Source: Faecalibacterium prausnitzii
Lineage (GTDB): Bacteria; Bacillota; Clostridia; Oscillospirales; Ruminococcaceae
DNA length: 64,000 bases
NCBI RefSeq assembly: GCF_003287495.1
Contig: NZ_PRLE01000001.1
Span: 434,001-498,000, forward strand
Reading direction: 5' to 3'
Under the pieces are notes generated by a model that was given only the letters and a program-made list of their open reading frames with translations, had not been told where the DNA came from and made no database searches. Position 1 is the first letter of the stretch. Each line of letters begins with the position of its first letter. The position numbers and the translations under genes were made by a program. Of this stretch, positions 35,663 through 43,105 are shown piece after piece.

Positions 35663-36205
35663 TTACAGGTGTTTTGCCAGCAGATAGCGGTCATGCCCAC
35701 CGTACATCTCCCGCCGGGAAACGATCTCAAAGCCGCTGGCTTTGGCGTTATTCAGGCTGTAGGGGTTGCCGGGGCTGACGGTGGCCCCAATGCCCACGAT
35801 GCCGGGCCGAAGCAGCGGCAGCGCGTCTTCCAGCAGGATGCGCTGCAGACCATTGCCCCGCCAGTCCGGGTGGACGATGACGCTGTCGGCATTGGCCCAG
35901 TACTCCCACTCGGCCTCCGGAATGCCCATGAACGCAGCGTAGTTGTGCGCACTGTGCCCGCAGTACCGCAGGATAAAGTAGGCCCCCAGCCGCTCGCCGT
36001 CCCATGCGCCCAGGCAGAGGTCGTGTTCGAGATAGCTCTGGATATTTTCCAGCGTATCGGGCATGAACAGCTCCGGGTTCGGCATCATGGCTCGCACCTC
36101 GTTCTGGAGCCGGTAGACGGTCTCGGCCTCTTCGCGCGTACACTGCCGGAGCGTGACCGACAGCGACGCCGCCCTGCCGCGGACCTGATGAAGACAAAGT
36201 TCCAT
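35663..36205 (-). CDS. GNAT family N-acetyltransferase
   Basis: 180 residues with a single GNAT fold. The acetyl-CoA loop is VHPDWRGNGLQRILLEDA near residue 120, followed by NPYSLNNAKASGFEIV, the family's C-terminal strand. The substrate is not recognisable. I chose ATG 36205 because GGGAGG precedes it; the frame runs to 36280 through the promoter. It lies 20 bp upstream of the dehydrogenase gene, so it may be the first gene of a GNAT-dehydrogenase-kinase operon. Confidence 0.82.
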   Translation of the reverse strand: MELCLHQVRGRAASLSVTLRQCTREEAETVYRLQNEVRAMMPNPELFMPDTLENIQSYLEHDLCLGAWDGERLGAYFILRYCGHSAHNYAAFMGIPEAEWEYWANADSVIVHPDWRGNGLQRILLEDALPLLRPGIVGIGATVSPGNPYSLNNAKASGFEIVSRREMYGGHDRYLLAKHL

Positions 36206-36251
36206 TTCTGCAATCCCTCCCAAAATAAAATCATACTTTCTTTGCGATTCC

Positions 36252-36280
36252 AGTATAAATGCCATTTCAAAGAATGTCAA
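36252..36280 (-). promoter_or_regulatory. consensus promoter of the GNAT operon
   Basis: Perfect TTGACA (36275-36280), 17 bp, TATACT (36252-36257) on the minus strand. It overlaps a rightward promoter at 36265-36293. Confidence 0.8.
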
Positions 36281-36293
36281 TTTATGTTATACT
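36265..36293 (+). promoter_or_regulatory. candidate rightward promoter of the GntR-pyrBI operon
   Basis: TTTCAA (36265-36270), 17 bp, TATACT (36288-36293). The -35 is weak, and the whole site overlaps the divergent promoter, so the two cannot be occupied at once. Confidence 0.5.
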
Positions 36294-36393
36294 GATGGAA
36301 GGGATGCTGGCAGTCTGTGCTCTTGGGCGCTGCTGCCCGCCTCCTGAAGTCTCTGCGGGGCTCACCCTGCATGTGTACCGGAGGAAAACGACC

Positions 36394-37149
36394 ATGAAAG
36401 ATTCCAGCCTTTCGCCTTCCAGCCGTCTTGGCGGCGCTGTCATCAGCGACCGCGTAGTCGCTGCCCTGCTGCAGGAGCTGCGCACCGGCCGCTACGCGGA
36501 CGCCGACCGCCTGCCTGCGGAGGTAGACCTTGCCGCCCAGCTCGGTGTCAGCCGTACCGTGATCCGGGACGCGCTGAGCGAGATGGAGCGCGCCGGATAC
36601 ATTGAGCGTGTGCGCGGCATTGGCACCGTTGTCAACCGCACCGTGCTCAACCTGCGCAGCCGCCTGGACCAGAAACTGGAATACTATCCTCTGATCCGCA
36701 GTTTCGGCAGCTATCCTCATGCAGACGGCATCCAGATCTACCCCACCCGCGCAGGCGAAGAGCTGGCACGGGACCTCGGTATCGAGGTGGGGGATGAGGT
36801 CATCTGCATCAAAAAGAGGATCCTGGCGGACACCACTCCCGTCATCTACTCCATCGATTACCTGCCGCGCGCGCTGTTTGGCAGCCGGGATTACACCCGG
36901 ATCGACCTCAGTGGCGACATCTTCGAGATCCTGGAGCGGGAGTGTCACCAGCAGATCGCCTCCAATGTCGCCCACCTGAAAGCCAGCTGCGGCGACGAGG
37001 CCATCCGGGCAGCCATGCGGCTTGCCCCCGGCGAGGCGATGCTGCTGCTGGACGAAGTCTGCTACAACCGTCTGTGCCATCCGGTTATGCGCTCGTTGAG
37101 CTACTACACCAACTTCTTCGATTTTTCCATTCTTCGAAAGCTTCTTTGA
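36394..37149 (+). CDS. GntR family transcriptional regulator with UTRA domain
   Basis: 251 residues. The N-terminal winged helix carries DRLPAEVDLAAQLGVSRTVIRDALSEMERAGYIE at about 40-75 in pieces typical of GntR. The rest is a UTRA (HutC-type) effector domain (EVICIKKRILADTTPVIYSIDYLP). Such domains bind small metabolites. It is followed 18 bp later by pyrB and divergent from the GNAT gene, so it probably controls one or both. ATG 36394 follows GGAGGAAAA. Confidence 0.9.
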   Translation: MKDSSLSPSSRLGGAVISDRVVAALLQELRTGRYADADRLPAEVDLAAQLGVSRTVIRDALSEMERAGYIERVRGIGTVVNRTVLNLRSRLDQKLEYYPLIRSFGSYPHADGIQIYPTRAGEELARDLGIEVGDEVICIKKRILADTTPVIYSIDYLPRALFGSRDYTRIDLSGDIFEILERECHQQIASNVAHLKASCGDEAIRAAMRLAPGEAMLLLDEVCYNRLCHPVMRSLSYYTNFFDFSILRKLL

Positions 37150-37167
37150 TGGAGGGAACTGAACAAC

Positions 37168-38115
37168 ATGCGTCATCTGATCGATCCTTTAGACTTCAGC
37201 CAGGAAGAAATCATGAATCTGTTGAGTCTGGCCGACCGCATCTGCGCCGATCCGGCCGCCTACCAGAACGTCGCCGAGCACAAAAAGCTTGCCACCCTGT
37301 TCTACGAGCCATCCACTCGCACCCGCCTCTCCTTTGAGGCCGCCATGCTGAACCTGGGCGGCCATGTGCTGGGCTTCCCCAGTGAAACAGTCTCCAGCGC
37401 TTCCAAGGGCGAGAGTGTGGCCGACACCATCCGTGTGGTGTCCTGCTACGCCGATATCGTCGCCATGCGCCACCCCAAGGAGGGTGCCCCGCTGCGCGCC
37501 AGCCGTTATTCCCGCATCCCGGTCATCAACGCCGGTGACGGCGGCCACCAGCACCCCACCCAGACCATGACCGACCTGATGACCATTCGCCGCCGGATGG
37601 GCCGGCTGGACAACCTGACCATCGGCCTGTGCGGCGACCTGAAGTTTGGCCGCCCCGTCCACTCCCTCATCAAGACCATGGCCCGCTTCAAGAATGTCCG
37701 CTTTGTGCTCATCAGCCCGGAAGAGCTGCGAGTACCCGATTATATCATCAAGGACGTGCTGGAAGCCAAAGGCATTGAGTACAAGGAGACCCGCAGCCTG
37801 GAGGATTCCATGGCCGACCTGGACATCCTGTACATGACCCGCGTGCAGAAAGAGCGCTTCTTCAACGAGGAAGATTACATCCGCCTGAAAAACAGTTACA
37901 TCCTGACCAAAGAGAAAATGGCACTGGCAAAGCCCCATATGGCCGTGCTGCACCCCCTCCCCCGCGTGAACGAGATCACCCTGGAGGTCGATGATGACCC
38001 CCGCGCTGCCTATTTTGAGCAGGTGCAGAATGCTGTTTATATCCGCATGGCACTCATCATGACCCTGCTGGGTCTGCCCGACCCCAAGGCACCTGACGCA
38101 AAGGAGGAACACTGA
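37168..38115 (+). CDS. pyrB: aspartate carbamoyltransferase catalytic subunit
   Basis: Condenses carbamoyl phosphate with aspartate in pyrimidine synthesis. 315 residues. The carbamoyl phosphate loop [15 protein letters not shown] lies near 50, then [23 protein letters not shown] near 128, and HPLPRVNEI near 265. All active-site residues are kept. ATG follows GGAGGG. Its stop is separated by one base from the pyrI start. Confidence 0.97.
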   Translation: MRHLIDPLDFSQEEIMNLLSLADRICADPAAYQNVAEHKKLATLFYEPSTRTRLSFEAAMLNLGGHVLGFPSETVSSASKGESVADTIRVVSCYADIVAMRHPKEGAPLRASRYSRIPVINAGDGGHQHPTQTMTDLMTIRRRMGRLDNLTIGLCGDLKFGRPVHSLIKTMARFKNVRFVLISPEELRVPDYIIKDVLEAKGIEYKETRSLEDSMADLDILYMTRVQKERFFNEEDYIRLKNSYILTKEKMALAKPHMAVLHPLPRVNEITLEVDDDPRAAYFEQVQNAVYIRMALIMTLLGLPDPKAPDAKEEH

Positions 38116-38116
38116 A

Positions 38117-38554
38117 ATGCTGAACATTGACGAGATCCAGAATGGCATTGTCATCGACCACATCAAAGCCGGCACCGCCATCGGCCTGATGGATCTGCTG
38201 GGCATCAAGGGCAACCGCACGGCCAGCGTGGCCCTCATCCAGAACGCCCGCTCCCACAAAACAGAGTGCGGCCGCAAGGACATCATCAAGGTGGAGGGCG
38301 ACTCCTCCTGGCTCAACCTGGATGTGCTGGCCTACCTTGACCCCAACATCAGCGTGACCGTCATCCAGGACGGCAAAGCCATCAAGAAAGAGAAACCCCA
38401 GCCCCCCAAGCGCCTGGTAAACATCGTGCGGTGCAAAAACCCGCGCTGCATCTCTTCCATTGAGGAAGAGTGCGACCAGATCTTTGAGCTGAGCTCCAAT
38501 GGCAAGTATCGCTGCATTTACTGCGAGCAGGAGCTGCAGGTCAAACCGGAATAA
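38117..38554 (+). CDS. pyrI: aspartate carbamoyltransferase regulatory subunit
   Basis: Allosteric subunit that binds CTP/ATP and bridges PyrB trimers. 145 residues with an N-terminal nucleotide domain (IDHIKAGTAIGLMDLLGI) and a C-terminal zinc domain with four Cys in CKNPRC and CIYC. The ribosome binding site AAAGGAGG lies inside the end of pyrB, so translation is probably coupled. Presence of PyrI means feedback control by nucleotides rather than only by transcription. Confidence 0.96.
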   Translation: MLNIDEIQNGIVIDHIKAGTAIGLMDLLGIKGNRTASVALIQNARSHKTECGRKDIIKVEGDSSWLNLDVLAYLDPNISVTVIQDGKAIKKEKPQPPKRLVNIVRCKNPRCISSIEEECDQIFELSSNGKYRCIYCEQELQVKPE

Positions 38555-38656
38555 TGTAAGGTTGGGTTTGTGTTAATAGTAAGCCCCCGGAAAACCAGCG
38601 ATTAAGTTGTGAAGCGCACTCCGTCAAGTAGACAGAAAAAATAATATAAGATTTAT

Positions 38657-38692
38657 GTTCGCCGTTTCCACAAGGAGACGGCGAATTTTTTG
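38657..38692 (+). terminator. terminator of the GntR-pyrBI operon
   Basis: TTCGCCGT / ACGGCGAA stem with a 12-base loop followed by six T. Confidence 0.8.
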
Positions 38693-38734
38693 TGCAAATC
38701 GGTATCAAGCAGCTCGGTTCATGGCACTGACATG

Positions 38735-39002
38735 AGCCTTTTTTCAGCCCGAACTTATCTGTAATCAGACTTGCTTCCCGAATCTGCGGCCTATTCACGC
38801 CATTAGGGATAAAGTGCGTTTCTCTTCCATAAGTTTCCTTAAAATAGTCCTGCACGCCCTTGCTCAGAACAATGACCTCGTCCGCATATTTCGCAGCATT
38901 TTTTTCGCCTTGGTGGATAAACTTAGAACCAAGTCCTGATTGCCATTTCTCGCGCTGCCAATCAATGCCGCCCGATGTCAAGTCTTGGACAACTTTTTTC
39001 AC
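38735..39002 (-). pseudogene. remnant of a DUF1972-type glycosyltransferase
   Basis: The frame holds only a middle piece of a Cps2T/rhamnosyltransferase-like enzyme: GGIDWQREKW, SKFIHQGEKNAAKYADEVIV, VQDYFKETYG and HFIPNGVNRP, ending at FGLKKGS. The N-terminal Rossmann part and the nucleotide-sugar half are missing. After about 38735 the frame runs into unrelated sequence. No start signal is seen. It is decayed polysaccharide-locus DNA marking the edge next to pyrI. Confidence 0.75.
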
Positions 39003-39022
39003 AAATAAATTTGAAAAAGCAC

Positions 39023-39084
39023 AAAAAAATAAGCCCTACAAGGCTTTCAATCGGTTTTGAACCAATTTGAGCCTTGTAGGGCTT
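39023..39084 (-). terminator. terminator at the end of the polysaccharide locus
   Basis: 15-bp perfect stem AAGCCCTACAAGGCT / AGCCTTGTAGGGCTT with a T-run on the minus strand (39024-39030 region). Confidence 0.8.
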
Positions 39085-39107
39085 AATCTACTTTTTATAT
39101 TCTGTTT

Positions 39108-39281
39108 ATCTCTGCCGATCATAGATCGTTGCCTACTGCTCACCACGAAGAGGTGTGTGATTATCTGAGCAGCTACCGTGTGGATTTCCACACGGCCTTA
39201 TTTTGTCGAATACAGGCACGAGTTCGACAGTATTCGACTTTTTGGTCATATTTTGTTCATTTTGCGTTTACAGTTTAGTAC
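39108..39281. repeat. 174-bp repeat, copy 1
   Basis: Nearly the same as 41591-41763. The first 53 bases and last 26 bases are identical. The middle differs but keeps a hairpin: CCGTGTGG/CCACACGG here. It also has TGCTCA/TGAGCA and GTCGAATAC/GTATTCGAC inverted repeats. It lies behind the first alpha/beta hydrolase. Confidence 0.85.
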
Positions 39282-39385
39282 CGGGGGTCTGGCACTTTTT
39301 TCTTTTTTTAGTACCAGGTGTCTGGCACGTAATCTTAGTCTGGCACCAATGTGGTCTTATTCTAAAAACATAGATTGTTCTTTCT
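39282..39385. repeat. short GTACC..GTCTGGCAC repeats
   Basis: AGTACCGGGGGTCTGGCAC, AGTACCAGGTGTCTGGCAC and a third partial TCTGGCACC stand within 70 bp. They look like REP-type palindromic units inserted between the repeat and the hydrolase stop. Confidence 0.5.
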
Positions 39386-40318
39386 TCATCGCGGAATATG
39401 TTTTTCAATAAATTCAGAAACAATCATTTTGTATTTTTCAGGATCTGTTCTATAGCATCCAGTATGCCCTGCCTCAGAAACTATGTACAACTCTCTTTCA
39501 CTTTTGCAACTATTGTAAATTTTATACGCCATAGATACTGGTGCATTCTTATCCTTGTCTCCATGAATAATTAGAACTGGCACACTTGTCTTAGACACTG
39601 CGGCACATGCGTTTGCTTCTTTCAAGTCAAATCTACCCCAAATTTTTGTTCCTGCATTCACTATCCGAGCGAATAAATCTGTCAGTAATTCAAAACGAAG
39701 TTTCTCTTTACTGCCTATTTTTATCATTTCTAATGGTGATGTAAACCCAGCATCATCAATAATTCCACAAACTGATTCCGGCAATTCTAAATCACTACTC
39801 ATCACTGCTACCGCTCCTCCCATGGAAATTCCCATAAGGAATATAGGTACCTGTTCTCCAAATTCAGAATCCACCCAATTTGCCCACTCACGACAGTCGT
39901 ATCTTTCTAAAACGCCAAGTGTTGAAACGTCACCTTCACTTTCATTGTGTGCTCGTAAGTTCACCAACAGAAGATTCCATTCTTTTTCTTCTGTTATTCT
40001 ATAGATTGGCACACTATTCGTATAACAATTACCCCAAAGCCCATGAAAAAAGATTATGACTGGCGCATTTTTCTTTCTTTCATAATAGTGACCAACTAAT
40101 TGTACTCCATCAGATGCCGTAATTGTAATTTTTCTATTTGGCTCATTTTTTATTTTATATGCCTCTGTAAGAATTTCATACTGCCAGTCATCAGCAATTC
40201 CTAAATCTGGCCATCGAATTTCTCTTCTCAGGCAGGCTTTCTGAAAAGAGTATTTACTTATTCCCAGCAGTGCCAATATTCCAATACTTAAAATCAACAG
40301 GATTATTAAATTACACAT
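39386..40318 (-). CDS. membrane-anchored alpha/beta hydrolase (paralog A)
   Basis: About 310 residues. An N-terminal membrane helix (LIILLILSIGILALLGI) is followed by an extracytoplasmic hydrolase. The oxyanion motif FFHGLWG lies near 95, nucleophile elbow GISMGG near 160, and the C-terminal acid/His region has IHGDKDKNAPVS and GHTGC. The catalytic triad looks complete. It is paralogous to the gene at 41758-42720 along its whole length. AT-rich codons match the polysaccharide locus. Start is uncertain: no clear ribosome binding site for ATG 40318 or the upstream in-frame starts. Possibly a tailoring esterase. Confidence 0.8.
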   Translation of the reverse strand: MCNLIILLILSIGILALLGISKYSFQKACLRREIRWPDLGIADDWQYEILTEAYKIKNEPNRKITITASDGVQLVGHYYERKKNAPVIIFFHGLWGNCYTNSVPIYRITEEKEWNLLLVNLRAHNESEGDVSTLGVLERYDCREWANWVDSEFGEQVPIFLMGISMGGAVAVMSSDLELPESVCGIIDDAGFTSPLEMIKIGSKEKLRFELLTDLFARIVNAGTKIWGRFDLKEANACAAVSKTSVPVLIIHGDKDKNAPVSMAYKIYNSCKSERELYIVSEAGHTGCYRTDPEKYKMIVSEFIEKHIPR

Positions 40319-40362
40319 GTTTTCATCATCGCAATTCCCATACATTGTACAGAATCTCCATA

Positions 40363-40602
40363 TCACTTAGCCGAATTTATCAAAGAGAAGTTCTTTGCTT
40401 CCAGCGTTGCCACTTCTTTTTCGGCCTTCTTCAGAGCAGTCTTCTTCTCTTTCAGGTTAGCCTTTAAAGTGTCAATGTTGGCGGTGATGGATGCGATTTC
40501 CGCTGTGAGTGCTTCCTTCGCGGACTGCTTTTCCGCAATCTGTGTTGCAAAATCAGCAGTCACAGTTTTTGGCTTATTTTTGCTACCTTTGGTTCTGGGC
40601 AT
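40363..40602 (-). CDS. 79-residue coiled-coil protein
   Basis: Starts MPRTKGSKNKPKT, a basic head, followed by a long heptad-like helix of Ala, Lys, Glu and Leu (SAKEALTAEIASITANID, LKEKKTALKKAEKEVATL). No membrane segment or catalytic motif. ATG 40602 is preceded by AAAGAGG at about 10 nt. Proteins with the same basic head and coiled coil are common near mobile regions of gut Firmicutes, but I cannot assign a function. It overlaps none of its neighbours. Confidence 0.65.
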   Translation of the reverse strand: MPRTKGSKNKPKTVTADFATQIAEKQSAKEALTAEIASITANIDTLKANLKEKKTALKKAEKEVATLEAKNFSLINSAK

Positions 40603-40642
40603 AGGACACAAACCTCTTTCCTGTTATGATGGTTCAAGTATA

Positions 40643-41545
40643 TCACAGATCTGAAAACAAATCAGCCTTGTACACACCATCCGCCAACATTTTCTTGAAG
40701 CTGTTTTTTACGGCTGCGACATCCTCGTGGTAGGTCATACCATACCAAGTATCGTTGGTCTTCAGGACCTTTACGGACATCTTTCCCTGCTCCAGCAGCT
40801 CACCGATGAAGATTGGGATCAGATACTCGGCTTTCTGAGGATTGCTCGGTACTTCTTTCTCGAAAAACTCCTTGAAACCATTTTCCAGCACATCCAAAAA
40901 ATCAGGATTCAATCCCCACATATTCATGGATACCAGAGAATTCACATCAACAACCACACCGTCTGCCTCTGCTCCATCTGCAGTCTTTACGATGTTCTTG
41001 GTTTCCACAACCTCAGTCAAGTTTCCATTCTCATCCATCTTGCAGATACCACGAGTCACACCGCCATTATCAGACAGGGTATTCTTCAGCACAAAGCCTG
41101 CCATACAGGACTTGCCACCATTCACCAGATACTCGTGTACAGCCTTGAAGCCTTCCTTGCCATAGTAATCGTCTGCATTGATAACGATGAACGGTGTATC
41201 AATCACTTTTTTCGCTGCAAGCACAGCCTGACCAGTTCCCCACGGCTTTGTACGGCCTGCCGGAAGTTCTCCCGGAATATCGTTGATATCCTGAAAAGCG
41301 TAGTCCACTGTTACATCATGAGAAGTGCAAATAGAGGCAATGCGATCACCGATAACCTCTTTGAACTCTTTCTCGATATCCTTGCGGATGCTAAATACCA
41401 CATGATTAAATCCTGCTTCGATTGCATCATGGATGGAATAGTCCATAATGATATGGTTAGCATCATCCACCGGCTCCAACTGTTTAATTCCCGTTCCGAA
41501 ACGGCTATCGATACCGGCTGCCATGATAAGTAATGTTGTATTCAT
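40643..41545 (-). CDS. sugar-phosphate nucleotidyltransferase-like protein
   Basis: 300 residues starting MNTTLLIMAAGIDSRFGTG, the nucleotide-binding loop of GT-A type nucleotidyltransferases. It continues with a metal-binding INADDYYG near 108 and WGTGQAVLAA near 90. The C-terminal region lacks the left-handed beta-helix of GlmU. It probably activates a sugar or alcohol phosphate with NTP for the adjacent surface polysaccharide. The start has a poor Shine-Dalgarno. It sits just downstream of repeat copy 2. Confidence 0.82.
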   Translation of the reverse strand: MNTTLLIMAAGIDSRFGTGIKQLEPVDDANHIIMDYSIHDAIEAGFNHVVFSIRKDIEKEFKEVIGDRIASICTSHDVTVDYAFQDINDIPGELPAGRTKPWGTGQAVLAAKKVIDTPFIVINADDYYGKEGFKAVHEYLVNGGKSCMAGFVLKNTLSDNGGVTRGICKMDENGNLTEVVETKNIVKTADGAEADGVVVDVNSLVSMNMWGLNPDFLDVLENGFKEFFEKEVPSNPQKAEYLIPIFIGELLEQGKMSVKVLKTNDTWYGMTYHEDVAAVKNSFKKMLADGVYKADLFSDL

Positions 41546-41590
41546 TGTTTTTTCTATCAAATTGATTTTATCATAGTTTTTATTCTTCAC

Positions 41591-41763
41591 ATCTCTGCCG
41601 ATCATAGATCGTTGCCTACTGCTCACCACGAAGAGGTGTGTGAAGGTTTGAGCAGCCACCGTGTGAGAATTCACACAGTTTTATTTTTCCTAATACAGAC
41701 ACTAATTCGACAGCATTCGACTTTTGGGGCATATTTAGTTCATTTTGCGTTTACAGTTTAGTA
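41591..41763. repeat. 174-bp repeat, copy 2
   Basis: Second copy, offset about 2.48 kb. The central hairpin is CCGTGTGA/TCACACAG, so one base pair changed on both sides relative to copy 1. The right end contains the stop codon of the second hydrolase (41758-41760). Confidence 0.85.
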
Positions 41764-42720
41764 CTCTTTCTTCAAGGCTTCTGAATGTTCTTCCACAAAC
41801 TGTGCTATTACGTTCTCATATCCTTCCGGATCTTTTCTATAGCTCTCTGCATGATTAGCTCCATGAACCACATACAACTGTTTTTCACTGCTACAACTAT
41901 CATAAAGTCTGTATGCCATAGATAGTGGTGCTTTTGTATCTCTGTCTCCGTGTATAATTAAGATTGGAATATCCGTCTGTGAAACAGCTTTGCAAGCGTC
42001 TGCCTTACTTATACAAAAGTGTCCCCATACGCTAGTTCCCATCTCAACAAAGAAGTCAAACATCTTTGTCGGGATATAATCCGGAAGGTGACTCTTGCAA
42101 TTCACATCTATCATTTCCATTGTGGAAGTAAATCCACAATCATCAATAATCCCTCTCACTGATTTAGGTAATCCCAGATTGCTACTCATCATTGCAACTG
42201 AAGCACCCATTGACACTCCCATAAAGAAAACCGACTTTTCTTCTCCAAAGCGTTCTACAGCCCAGTTCGCCCAAGCCTTGCAATCATATTGCTCTATAAC
42301 GCCTAATGTTGAAAATTCGCCTTCACTTTCATCATGTGCACGCATGCTAACTAAAAGAAGATTCCAACCTTGATTTTTTGTAATTTTATAAGTCGGTTCT
42401 CCGCTTACATATCCATTACTCCAAAGACCATGAAAGAATATAATCAAAGGTGCGTTCTTATCTCTTTCGTAATAGTGACCCACAAGATTTATTCCGTCTG
42501 AAGCCTTTATTGTAACAGTTTCATTCTTCTCTTTTCGTATATTATACGCATCCACAAGAAGGTTGTATATGTAGTCATCTGCTGTTCCCATGTTCAGCCA
42601 TGACGTTTCCCTTCGTACACATGCTTTTTGAAAAACAAATCGGCTTCCACAGAGAGACATCAGTATAACAATTACAAAAGTCGTAGCTATTCCGATTTTT
42701 ATTCGTTTTTTCGTTTTCAT
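41758..42720 (-). CDS. membrane-anchored alpha/beta hydrolase (paralog B)
   Basis: 320 residues. A basic N-terminus and one membrane helix (IGIATTFVIVILMSLCG) precede the hydrolase domain. It has FFHGLWSNG near 98, the nucleophile elbow GVSMGA near 165, IHGDRDTKAPLS near 262, and a His at HGANHAES. It shares the motifs FQKAC.RRE..W and ASDG..LVGHYYER with paralog A. Both copies are followed by the same repeat, so gene plus 3' sequence was duplicated. Start ATG 42720 has no obvious ribosome binding site. Confidence 0.85.
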   Translation of the reverse strand: MKTKKRIKIGIATTFVIVILMSLCGSRFVFQKACVRRETSWLNMGTADDYIYNLLVDAYNIRKEKNETVTIKASDGINLVGHYYERDKNAPLIIFFHGLWSNGYVSGEPTYKITKNQGWNLLLVSMRAHDESEGEFSTLGVIEQYDCKAWANWAVERFGEEKSVFFMGVSMGASVAMMSSNLGLPKSVRGIIDDCGFTSTMEMIDVNCKSHLPDYIPTKMFDFFVEMGTSVWGHFCISKADACKAVSQTDIPILIIHGDRDTKAPLSMAYRLYDSCSSEKQLYVVHGANHAESYRKDPEGYENVIAQFVEEHSEALKKEY

Positions 42721-42792
42721 AAGCTTTAAAGGTCATTACTTGACCTACTAATAAGTAATGTTGTTTTCATAACTTTTTCCTCTTGCTATCTT

Positions 42793-43056
<264 letters not shown>

Positions 43057-43105
43057 CTAGCCGCATCGACACTGAGCGCTTACATTGCCAGAGTCGTCAT
43101 TGACT

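Noticed and set aside
39003-41763. Search for CRISPR array in the repeated region
   Set aside because: Only two long copies 2.5 kb apart, flanking genes; no regular short repeats and spacers anywhere in the window.
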